A stretch of 5,871 nt of DNA from JBDSSS01 sp038224055 (GTDB lineage: Bacteria; Actinomycetota; Actinomycetes; Actinomycetales; Dermatophilaceae): positions 1 to 5,871 of the forward strand of contig JBBRGO010000212.1 of assembly GCA_038224055.1 (NCBI GenBank), in the 5' to 3' direction. The notes under the pieces are model-generated. The model saw only the letters and a program-made list of their open reading frames with translations. It did not search any database and was not told the origin of the DNA. Below, piece after piece: positions 1-5,871 of the stretch; the first letter of the stretch is position 1; each line of letters begins with the position of its first letter. A program made the position numbers and the translations under genes.

Positions 1-83
1 CCCTGCCCCCCGGCGGCGCCTGGTCCGCCCCCCCCGGGGGGGGGGCGGGGGGGGCCGGGGCCCCCCGGGGGGCCCCCCCCCCC
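1..83. repeat. Low-complexity G/C homopolymer tract
   Basis: Almost only G and C, in long runs: eight C at 28-35, ten G at 36-45, eight G at 47-54, six C at 61-66, six G at 67-72 and eleven C at 73-83. The stretch 61-72 is a perfect C6G6 palindrome, and the G runs at 36-54 can pair with the C run at 73-83. It lies just downstream of the alcohol dehydrogenase stop on the minus strand, so a strong transcript-end hairpin is conceivable. No T tract and no coding sequence is seen. Its position at the very edge and its extreme composition also fit a poorly resolved contig end. Nothing recognisable is seen in 84-112. Confidence 0.6.
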
Positions 84-112
84 GCCGCTCGCTCGGAGGA
101 TCGTAGGGTCGC

Positions 113-1297
<1,185 letters not shown>

Positions 1298-1303
1298 CCC
1301 TCG

Positions 1304-1332
1304 ACCGTATGCTGCAACGGCCACGATTGCGA
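1304..1332 (-). promoter_or_regulatory. Possible leaderless promoter of the alcohol dehydrogenase gene
   Basis: On the minus strand a TACGGT hexamer (1304-1309, fits TANNNT) ends six bases before the ATG at 1297. That spacing would place the transcription start at or next to the A of the start codon. A weak -35-like TCGCAA (1327-1332) lies 17 bases further upstream. The GAGGG directly abutting the ATG is too close to act as a normal ribosome-binding site, which also favours leaderless initiation, a common mode in actinobacteria. The call rests on short motifs only. Confidence 0.35.
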
Positions 1333-1346
1333 CACCCGAAGGGGTG
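1333..1346. promoter_or_regulatory. Small inverted repeat in divergent promoter region
   Basis: CACCC, a four-base GAAG spacer, then GGGTG, perfectly complementary. It lies between the divergent alcohol dehydrogenase and SDR genes, immediately beside the proposed -35 element of the former. It could be an operator, but five-base arms are common by chance in GC-rich DNA. Confidence 0.2.
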
Positions 1347-1440
1347 GGAGATCGTGAGGGACGCTGGCACGCAAGGACGCTCACCGCCTCTTGTCCAGCC
1401 TTGGTGGTTGAGGACGATGGCCAGCGGGTACGGACGATGG

Positions 1441-2388
1441 ATGAATGACCAACCCATCGCCCTCGTCGTCGGCGCCTCCCGGGGCCTCGGCCTGCTCATC
1501 GCCCGAGAGCTCCTCCGGCGCGACCACCGGGTCGTCATCGCGGCCCGCGACGACGCCGAGCTCGACCGCGCGACCGCGACGCTCGGCCCACGCGCGACGT
1601 CCCGCGTCTGCGACGTGCGCGACCGGGACGCCGTGCGCGCGCTCGTCTCCGGCGTGGAGGAGACCGCCGGCCCGATCAGCGTGGCGATCACCGTTGCCGG
1701 CATCATCCGGACCGGCCCGGCCGAGGCGATGGAGCACGAGGACTACGTCGAGGCGATCGACACGATGACCTGGGGCCCGATCCACGTCGCGCTGGCCGTC
1801 CTGCCGGCGATGCGCGAGCGGGGCCGGGGCCGGATCGGCACGGTCGCCTCGATCGGCGGCATGGTCTCCCCGCCCCACCTGCTGCCCTACGCGACAGCGA
1901 AGTTCGCGGCGGTCGGCTTCTCGGACGGGCTGGCGGCGTCGCTGTCGGGCACCGGCGTCACCGCGACGACGATCGTCCCCGGCCTGATGCGGACGGGGTC
2001 GCACGAGCGGGCCGACTTCACGGGTGACCCCGCGGCCGAGTACGCGTGGTTCGGGCCCGCAGCCTCCCTGCCCCTCCTCTCGATGGACGCGGAGCGGGCG
2101 GCCGTGCGGATCGTCTCGGCCGTGCTCGCGGGCCGTCCGATGGTCGTGCTCACGCCGCTCGCCTGGATCGGGATCCGGGTCCGCGGGCTCGTGCCCGGGA
2201 CGACGACCCGGGTGATGGGCCTGGCGAACCGGCTGCTGCCGGACGCCCCCGCCGGTGGGGGGAGCTCGGCCGGGGGACGCGAGGCCGCCCGCAGGCTCGA
2301 CTCCGGCGTGGTCCGCGCCCTGACGACCCTGGGGAGGCGGGCCGCGCGTCGCCACAACGAGCGGCCCGCCCCCGCCGGGCGGGGCTAG
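1441..2388 (+). CDS. SDR-family NAD(P)-dependent oxidoreductase
   Basis: A 315-residue short-chain dehydrogenase/reductase, expected to be a cytosolic NAD(P)(H)-linked oxidoreductase of unknown substrate. Visible: the cofactor-binding motif GASRGLG at 11-17, a conserved-looking CDVRD at about 57-61 contacting adenine, catalytic Ser137, and the YATAK motif with Tyr150 and Lys154. Two usual features are absent: the NNAG motif reads TVAG (84-87), and the Asn of the catalytic tetrad (usual V-N-L-x-G) is Met in TMTWG (about 108-112). This resembles an atypical SDR branch. It is longer than the typical 250 residues, with an Arg/Gly/Pro-rich C-terminal tail after about 265. The start at ATG 1441 puts MNDQPIALVVGAS just ahead of the first beta strand. 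An in-frame ATG at 1417, preceded by GAGG (1410-1413), is the main alternative and would add eight residues. Confidence 0.88.
   Translation: MNDQPIALVVGASRGLGLLIARELLRRDHRVVIAARDDAELDRATATLGPRATSRVCDVRDRDAVRALVSGVEETAGPISVAITVAGIIRTGPAEAMEHEDYVEAIDTMTWGPIHVALAVLPAMRERGRGRIGTVASIGGMVSPPHLLPYATAKFAAVGFSDGLAASLSGTGVTATTIVPGLMRTGSHERADFTGDPAAEYAWFGPAASLPLLSMDAERAAVRIVSAVLAGRPMVVLTPLAWIGIRVRGLVPGTTTRVMGLANRLLPDAPAGGGSSAGGREAARRLDSGVVRALTTLGRRAARRHNERPAPAGRG
2365..2383. terminator. GC hairpin at the convergent gene ends
   Basis: CCCGCCC (2365-2371), loop CCGCC, then GGGCGGG (2377-2383) form a perfect seven-pair stem. It sits inside the last codons of the SDR gene, two bases before the shared CTAG stop. 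Because it is symmetric it would form in transcripts from either strand. There is no T run, as is frequent for actinobacterial terminators, so this is a candidate only. Confidence 0.35.
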
Positions 2389-3587
2389 CTCGCGCCGACC
2401 TCGCGCGGGTGCGGCGGGGTCGCCGACCGGTGCTGGAAGGACAGGATCGCGGGGTTCTGGATGACACCCTCGCGGATCTCGATGGCCCGCTTGATGGTCG
2501 GCTCCTCGTCCCAGGCCGCACCGCCGCCGAGGACGGTGGGCAGGAACGGCAGGATCGCCTCGCTGTTCTCCCACGTCGCGGAGTTCCACAGGTAGGACGG
2601 GCTGTGGTCGACGGCGTAGTAGAGGATGTTGTCGCCGACGACGAAGCTCGGGTCCTCGAAGCCGGTGGGCGAGGCCCAGCTGAAGCCCATTCCGGCGTCG
2701 CACGAGACGTCAATGATGATGCTGCCCGGGACGAGCAGGGGCAGGTCGTCCTCGGTGAGGAACATCAGCGGGGCGTCCGGGTCCTGCAGCACGCAGTTGA
2801 CGATGATGTCGTGCTCGGCCAGGAAGGGCGCGAGCGGCAGCCGTTCCTCGTCGACGACCGCGTGGGTCAGTCCGGTGCGCCCGGTCGCGGTCTGGTCCTG
2901 CTCCTGCAGCTCGTCGCTGTCGAGCTGCACCATGCGTACCGAGTGGATCGGGCTGGCGACCGCGGCGACATCCCGGTGGGTCAGCACGTCGACGTCGTGG
3001 ATGCCCAGGGCGTTGAGGGCGGTGACCGCGCCTCGGGCCGTCGCGCCGAAGCCGATGACCGCGGCCCGCATCCGCCGCCCGTAGTGACCGGTCGTGCCCG
3101 CGATCTGGAGGGCGTGCAGCACCGAGCAGTAGCCGGCCAGCTCGTTGTTCTTGTGGAAGACGTGCAGGTTGAAGGAGCCGTCGCTCTTCCAGTGGTTCAT
3201 CGCCTCGAAGGCAATGAGGGTGAGGTGCTTGTCGATCGCGACCTGGGTCAGCTCGGCGTCCTGGACGCAGTGCGGCCACCCCCACAGGGTCTGGCCGTCG
3301 CGCAGCTGCTGGACGTCGCTGAGCAGCGGCTTCGGCTGAAGGATGACGTCGCACCCTGCGACAAGGTCCTCCCGGGTGCGGAACCCGCCGACGAACTCGC
3401 CGAGCTGCTCGTCCCTGAGGCCGAAGGTCGAGCCGTAGCCCTCCTCGAGGAAGACCCGCGACCGCAGCTCCTCGGGGATCCGGCTCAGGTGCTCGGGGTG
3501 CAGGGCGAGCCGACGCTCGTTCTCCTTCAGCGACCGGGCCATCACCCCGAGGCTCAGCTGCGGCTCGGCGGCGGTCTGCTCACTCAT
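2385..3587 (-). CDS. N5-(carboxyethyl)ornithine synthase / alanine dehydrogenase family protein
   Basis: A 400-residue soluble dehydrogenase of the alanine dehydrogenase / saccharopine dehydrogenase superfamily. The closest recognisable relative is N5-(carboxyethyl)ornithine synthase (ceo), which condenses pyruvate with ornithine using NADPH. Visible: the N-terminal substrate motif KENERRLALHPEH (21-33); LQPKP with Lys86 (83-87); the Rossmann motif GFGATARG (179-186); and the ceo-like signatures CDAGMGF (296-302) and YAVDHSPSYLW (324-334) followed by NSATWE. These C-terminal motifs fit ceo better than true alanine dehydrogenase. It is longer than the roughly 310-residue Lactococcus enzyme as recalled. 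The ATG at 3587 has GGAG five bases upstream. It is divergent from the LLM gene, and its stop overlaps the SDR stop. Family is confident; substrate is inferred. Confidence 0.88.
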   Translation of the reverse strand: MSEQTAAEPQLSLGVMARSLKENERRLALHPEHLSRIPEELRSRVFLEEGYGSTFGLRDEQLGEFVGGFRTREDLVAGCDVILQPKPLLSDVQQLRDGQTLWGWPHCVQDAELTQVAIDKHLTLIAFEAMNHWKSDGSFNLHVFHKNNELAGYCSVLHALQIAGTTGHYGRRMRAAVIGFGATARGAVTALNALGIHDVDVLTHRDVAAVASPIHSVRMVQLDSDELQEQDQTATGRTGLTHAVVDEERLPLAPFLAEHDIIVNCVLQDPDAPLMFLTEDDLPLLVPGSIIIDVSCDAGMGFSWASPTGFEDPSFVVGDNILYYAVDHSPSYLWNSATWENSEAILPFLPTVLGGGAAWDEEPTIKRAIEIREGVIQNPAILSFQHRSATPPHPREVGAS

Positions 3588-3619
3588 CCCTGCTCCGTTT
3601 CCTCGAAGGCGACACTGGA

Positions 3620-3635
3620 CCGCCCCGGCGGGCGG
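3620..3635. promoter_or_regulatory. Hairpin in the divergent 3588-3737 intergenic region
   Basis: CCGCCC, loop CGGC, then GGGCGG form a perfect six-pair stem. Just upstream, a minus-strand TAGGGT (3646-3651) and a plus-strand TACGCT (3650-3655), both fitting TANNNT, overlap back to back. If TAGGGT is the -10 of the carboxyethylornithine-synthase-like gene, this hairpin would lie in its roughly 50-base leader. No convincing -35 was found for either direction. The region holds no gene. Confidence 0.2.
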
Positions 3636-3724
3636 CGCTGTCGCGACCCTACGCTGCTGGGGAGCCGTGGTGGACCCTCCGGGAGCTGCCCGGGTCGCAG
3701 TTGCACCGTGGGACTCGACCCCGA

Positions 3725-3740
3725 GAAGGAGCCCGACGTG
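3725..3740 (+). promoter_or_regulatory. Ribosome-binding site fixing a GTG start
   Basis: GAAGGAG (3725-3731) is a strong Shine-Dalgarno match six bases before GTG 3738. It decides the start of the LLM gene, whose protein then begins with PDDGHDLRFGPF, a normal family N-terminus. The frame is open far upstream, but only as an antisense shadow of the neighbouring genes. Confidence 0.8.
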
Positions 3741-4757
3741 CCGGACGACGGCCATGACCTGCGGTTCGGGCCGTTCCTCAGCCCGGACGCCGACCGGGTC
3801 CACGACACCCTCGAGCTGGCCCAGCTCGCCGACGTCACGGGCCTCGACCTCGTCACCGTGCAGGACCACCCCCACCAGGCCCGCCACGTCGACGCGACAA
3901 CGCTGCTCATCGCCGCGGCCGGTGGCGAGCGACACTCACCCGGCCAGGCGGTCGACGCGCTCGTGGAGGCGGTCCGCGTCATCCGCGGGGTGTGGGGGCA
4001 GGACCCCGACCGGCCAGACGGTGGGAGCGTCACCGACGAGGGTGACCACTACCGCGTCACGGGCCTGCACGCCGGGCCCGCTCCGCTCCACCCCGTCGAG
4101 ATCTGGCTCGGGGCCTACCAGCCGCGGATGCTCCGTGTGACCGGGCGCCTCGCCGACGGGTGGCTGCCCAGCCTCGCCTACGCCGACCCGGGCACGCTGG
4201 CGGCGAGCAACGCCGCGATCGACGAGGCGGCTGACGCCGCCGGGCGGGGCCCGCAGGCCGTGCGGCGCCTCTACCACGTCTCGGGCGCCTTCGGCTCGGG
4301 GTCGGACTTCCTGCAGGGCTCGCCGGACGACTGGGCCGAACAGCTCGCGGGGCTCACGCTCGAGCACGGGATGAGCACCTTCATCCTCGCCGCCGACGAC
4401 CCCGACGACGTGCGCCGGCTGGCCGAGGGGGTGGCCCCGGCCGTTCGGGAGCTCGTGGCGACGGAGCGGGCCGGGCGAGCGAGCGCTCCGGACGCCGCCG
4501 CCCGGGCCCGGTCGGCGGCAGCGACGGCAACTGGCTCCGTACCCGTCGTCCCGGTGGGCGCCGAGCCGCCCACCTGCGCCGGGCCGAGCCCGCCTGGGGC
4601 CGGTGCTCGACCGGGTGCACGAGGAGCGCGAGCTCGTGCACCCGCTCGCTCGGCACGGCTTCGGCTGAGCGTCAGACGCTCGCCGCCGATCCGTGCTCGA
4701 GCGCCTCGACGACCGCGCCGCAGAAGGCGGGGAGGTCATCGGGGTTGCGGCTCGTGA
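3738..4757 (+). CDS. LLM-class flavin/F420-dependent oxidoreductase, internally deleted and run-on
   Basis: Nominal 339-residue reading frame for a luciferase-like monooxygenase-superfamily enzyme (TIM barrel binding FMN or F420). Residues 1-57 carry the first barrel strands (RFGPFLSP; GLDLVTVQDHP at 35-45). Residues from 58 onward (IAAAGGERHSPGQAVDALVEAV, then EIWLGAY and GRLADGWLPS) are the later half. The segment normally between them, with the TxxIxL strand, R-P-x-x-LA and the LSGGR-x-xLGLGAG region, is absent: the join at about 3905-3912 puts TLL directly against IAAAGG. By recollection of the family about 55-60 residues are missing, in frame. The family-like sequence ends near 4475 (VRELVATERAGR). 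Beyond that this frame is low-complexity Ala/Pro/Arg and runs 86 bases into the opposite-strand DJ-1 gene before stopping, so the natural end was probably the shifted TGA at 4666. It is unlikely to be a working enzyme. Confidence 0.72.
   Translation: MPDDGHDLRFGPFLSPDADRVHDTLELAQLADVTGLDLVTVQDHPHQARHVDATTLLIAAAGGERHSPGQAVDALVEAVRVIRGVWGQDPDRPDGGSVTDEGDHYRVTGLHAGPAPLHPVEIWLGAYQPRMLRVTGRLADGWLPSLAYADPGTLAASNAAIDEAADAAGRGPQAVRRLYHVSGAFGSGSDFLQGSPDDWAEQLAGLTLEHGMSTFILAADDPDDVRRLAEGVAPAVRELVATERAGRASAPDAAARARSAAATATGSVPVVPVGAEPPTCAGPSPPGAGARPGARGARARAPARSARLRLSVRRSPPIRARAPRRPRRRRRGGHRGCGS
4562..4668 (+). pseudogene. Remnant of a C-terminal hemerythrin-like domain
   Basis: Many actinobacterial LLM enzymes of this type carry a hemerythrin (HHE, di-iron) domain at the C-terminus. 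Fragments of one are visible here out of frame with the LLM part. The frame starting at 4562 reads RAAHLRRAEPA (to 4594). A change of frame then gives LGPVLDRVHEE (4594-4626), continuing as RELVHPLARHGFG and TGA 4666-4668. Restoring one C in GCCTGGGG, to make GCC CTG GGG, joins the first two pieces. The HEE-RELV joint appears to fuse the helix usually written LDRLHEEH directly to the final YEERELVEPLARHGF helix, so the residues between are lost. Most of the domain, including earlier iron-ligand histidines, is absent. The TGA lies three bases from the stop of the opposite gene, a natural tail-to-tail spacing. Confidence 0.6.
4667..4681. terminator. Inverted repeat spanning two convergent stop codons
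   Basis: GAGCGT, loop CAG, then ACGCTC form a perfect six-pair stem that includes parts of the TGA at 4666-4668 (plus) and the whole stop at 4672-4674 (minus). Being symmetric it could end transcripts from both sides. It has no T tract and a short loop. Confidence 0.35.
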
Positions 4758-5217
4758 TGAGGTTGCCGTCGATGACGAGCTCCTCGTCGGTCCACTCGCC
4801 ACCGGCGTTGCGGATGTCGGTCTGGAGGCTCGGCCACGAGGTGAGGTGGCGCCCGTCGAGGACCTTGGCCTCGATGAGGGTCCACGGAGCGTGGCAGATG
4901 GCCGCGACAGGACGCCCGGAGGCGAAGAAGTCACGGACGAACGAGACTGCCGCGTCGTCGGTGCGCAGGGCATCGGGGTTGGCGACACCGCCGGGCAGCA
5001 CGAGGGCGTCGTAGTCCTCGATCCTGGCGTCGGCGACGGTCACGTCGACGGAGCGCTTCTCGGCCTTGTCGAGGTGGTCGAACGTCTGGACCTCGCCCGA
5101 GTCGGGGCTGACGAGGACGGCCTCGTGGCCGGCGTCGATGACGGCCTGCCAGGGCTCGGTGAGCTCGGCGCGCTCGATTCCCTCGGCAGCGACGAGAAAG
5201 GCAACCTTCTTTGACAC
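4672..5217 (-). CDS. DJ-1/PfpI-family protein (type 1 glutamine amidotransferase-like)
   Basis: A 181-residue cytosolic protein of the DJ-1/PfpI superfamily, closest in pattern to PfpI, YhbO and YraA. Members are described as cysteine peptidases, chaperones, or deglycases acting on methylglyoxal-type damage. Visible: a first beta strand KKVAFLVA; Glu15 in GIERAEL, equivalent to PfpI Glu12; the strand DALVLPGG at 70-77; and the nucleophile elbow AICHAPW with Cys108 and His109. Downstream GRHLTSWPSLQTDIRNAGG (122-140) and SRNPDDLPAF (156-165) are also family-typical. Length is normal and the frame is intact, in contrast to its damaged neighbours on both sides. The start is GTG at 5217, supported by AGGAG seven bases upstream. 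A single-gene unit is likely. The family is certain; the exact activity is not. Confidence 0.93.
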   Translation of the reverse strand: MSKKVAFLVAAEGIERAELTEPWQAVIDAGHEAVLVSPDSGEVQTFDHLDKAEKRSVDVTVADARIEDYDALVLPGGVANPDALRTDDAAVSFVRDFFASGRPVAAICHAPWTLIEAKVLDGRHLTSWPSLQTDIRNAGGEWTDEELVIDGNLITSRNPDDLPAFCGAVVEALEHGSAASV

Positions 5218-5229
5218 GGGGTATCTCCT
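5215..5229 (-). promoter_or_regulatory. Ribosome-binding site for the DJ-1/PfpI gene GTG start
   Basis: On the minus strand AGGAG (5225-5229) precedes GTG 5217 by seven bases, supporting the GTG start of MSKKVAFLV. No clear promoter hexamers were found further upstream in 5230-5393, a spacer in which nothing else was recognised. Confidence 0.65.
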
Positions 5230-5393
5230 AGGTCCGGCGCGGCCACGGAGGACACGCCAGGTCGTGCGGTTGGTCGGTTTCGTGCAGCTTCTTGCAGCGG
5301 GCCGGGGAGAATCACGTCACCGCGACCTGACCCCCACCCGTGACACCTACCCGGCTCCCGCGTCCGCGTCACACGGTTGCGCCGGTGGTGGGC

Positions 5394-5677
5394 TCAGCTG
5401 GTGGTGGGCGGGTGATCCCCGGTGAGGGTGGTTGCGATGTCGACCCGCTCCGTGCCCCGGGGACCCGGCCGCGCCGGTCGCAGGCGCCGAACTCGACGTG
5501 CGGGTCGCGCGTGATCCGCTTCAGCTTGCCGGTGCCGTCCCGGGTCGTCACCCAGAGCAGACCCTCGTCGCCGACGACCCAGGCGGGAGACGGCCGGGCT
5601 CGCCGTTGCGGCGGAAGGTGACGAGGGAGACGAAGTGCTCCTCGGCGAGGGGTCGGCGCCTGCCCTGGGCTGGTCAT
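5394..5677 (-). pseudogene. PPOX-class (probably F420-dependent) oxidoreductase, frameshifted and truncated
   Basis: Four pieces of one split-barrel PPOX-family protein lie in order in changing frames. A start MTSPGQAPTP (5677-5648) is followed, one base out, by LAEEHFVSLVTFRRNGEP (5649-5596), the usual first beta strands. A second frame change gives PAWVVGDEGLLWVTTRDG and then GKLKRITRDPHVEFGACDRRGRV (about 5587-5462), the cofactor-binding core typical of F420-linked members. A third gives GTERVDIATTLTGDHPP (about 5456-5406), then TGA at 5394-5396. The last 30 or so residues of a normal 130-140-residue protein are missing. Each frame change lies in or near a C/G run. The longest single frame covering the core (5369-5731) joins unrelated tails at both ends and is not the true protein. 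It is transcribed in the same direction as the partial LLM gene upstream. Sequencing error is the alternative to gene decay. Confidence 0.75.
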
Positions 5678-5681
5678 CCCC

Positions 5682-5694
5682 CGACCCTGGGTCG
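5682..5694. promoter_or_regulatory. 13-base palindrome upstream of the PPOX remnant
   Basis: CGACCC, central T, then GGGTCG: six-base arms, perfectly symmetric. It sits four bases before the ATG of the PPOX remnant and 29 bases after the stop of the upstream LLM gene. It could be an operator or a small terminator hairpin; nothing distinguishes these. Confidence 0.25.
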
Positions 5695-5723
5695 TCCGGG
5701 GCCGTCGAGTGCGGGGCGACGCC

Positions 5724-5871
5724 TCAGACACCGACGCCCTGGGCGGCCTGCGCGGTGAGCTCGAGGGACCGGATCCGGTCGGTCGTGTCCGTGGACTGGA
5801 AGGCGACGATGAGCTCGTCGGCGTCCGCGTGCACGGCGAAGTCGTCGAGGTAGGCCCGCACGTCGTCGACC
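5724..5871 (-). CDS. LLM-class flavin-dependent oxidoreductase, C-terminal fragment (partial)
   Basis: Only the last 48 residues lie inside the window; the gene continues beyond the right edge. They read VDDVRAYLDDFAVHADADELIV and onward, ending in ELTAQAAQGVGV and TGA at 5724-5726. The pattern ADELIVA, a short loop, then D-RIRSLEL-A is the terminal strand and helix of the luciferase-like barrel (usually ADELMV with RLRSYELLA), which supports the family call. This branch differs from the LLM gene at 3738. The stop is 46 bases upstream of the PPOX remnant start on the same strand, so they may have been co-transcribed. Cofactor (FMN or F420) and substrate cannot be told from this part. Confidence 0.75.
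   Translation of the reverse strand, partial: VDDVRAYLDDFAVHADADELIVAFQSTDTTDRIRSLELTAQAAQGVGV

Noticed and set aside
1298..1384. 29-residue N-terminal extension of the alcohol dehydrogenase
   Set aside because: Homologue-like sequence begins exactly at MKALTWHG; the extension is low in family character and would occupy the divergent promoter region.
1381..2703. Long minus-strand open frame (440 codons) across the SDR gene
   Set aside because: Arg/Gly/Pro-rich, no motifs, and it overlaps two clearly real genes.
2046..3737. Upstream extension of the LLM frame into a 903-codon protein
   Set aside because: The part before 3738 is antisense or out of frame to real genes; a strong ribosome-binding site and the family N-terminus place the start at GTG 3738.
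3588..3935. 116-residue N-terminal extension of the carboxyethylornithine-synthase-like protein
   Set aside because: It is antisense to the LLM gene, and a good ribosome-binding site precedes the ATG at 3587.
3936..4988. Minus-strand 350-codon frame opposite the LLM gene and overlapping the DJ-1 gene
   Set aside because: Ser/Arg/Pro-rich shadow; the DJ-1 gene in another frame of the same strand is unambiguous.
5315..5344. GTCAC ... GTGAC inverted repeat in the spacer upstream of the DJ-1 gene
   Set aside because: Only five-base arms separated by 19 bases; expected by chance and not near a recognised promoter.
5369..5731. Single 120-codon minus-strand frame taken as an intact small protein
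   Set aside because: Only its middle is PPOX-like; both ends are out-of-frame translations of PPOX sequence, so it is treated as part of a pseudogene.

Overview
The window is very GC-rich. Codon third positions are almost all G or C, two genes start with GTG, and the gene families are typical of high-GC Gram-positive bacteria. It therefore looks like an actinomycete chromosome fragment; a member of the Micrococcales such as the Intrasporangiaceae is plausible, but that is inference. The right edge cuts through a gene and the left edge is an almost pure G/C homopolymer tract, so this may be a whole short draft contig.

Layout. 1-112: low-complexity G/C tract. 113-1297 (-): zinc-dependent, formaldehyde-dehydrogenase-like alcohol dehydrogenase. 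1298-1440: divergent promoter region. 1441-2388 (+): SDR-family oxidoreductase. 2385-3587 (-): member of the N5-(carboxyethyl)ornithine synthase / alanine dehydrogenase family, tail to tail with the SDR and sharing a CTAG stop. 3588-3737: second divergent intergenic region. 3738-4757 (+): LLM-class flavin/F420 oxidoreductase that appears to have lost part of its barrel, followed by a shifted remnant of a C-terminal hemerythrin domain ending at 4668. 4672-5217 (-): intact DJ-1/PfpI-family protein. 5218-5393: spacer with no gene seen. 5394-5677 (-): PPOX-class oxidoreductase broken by three frame changes and truncated. 5724-5871 (-): C-terminal end of a second LLM-class oxidoreductase, cut by the window edge.

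The genes do not form one pathway. They are single-gene units, arranged divergently or convergently, and mostly encode nicotinamide- or flavin-linked redox enzymes plus a protein-repair/stress factor. The clearest signal is decay: the LLM-hemerythrin gene and the PPOX gene are both damaged, while the four other complete genes read cleanly. No defence system, mobile element, CRISPR array, RNA gene or other novel multi-gene system can be supported here.
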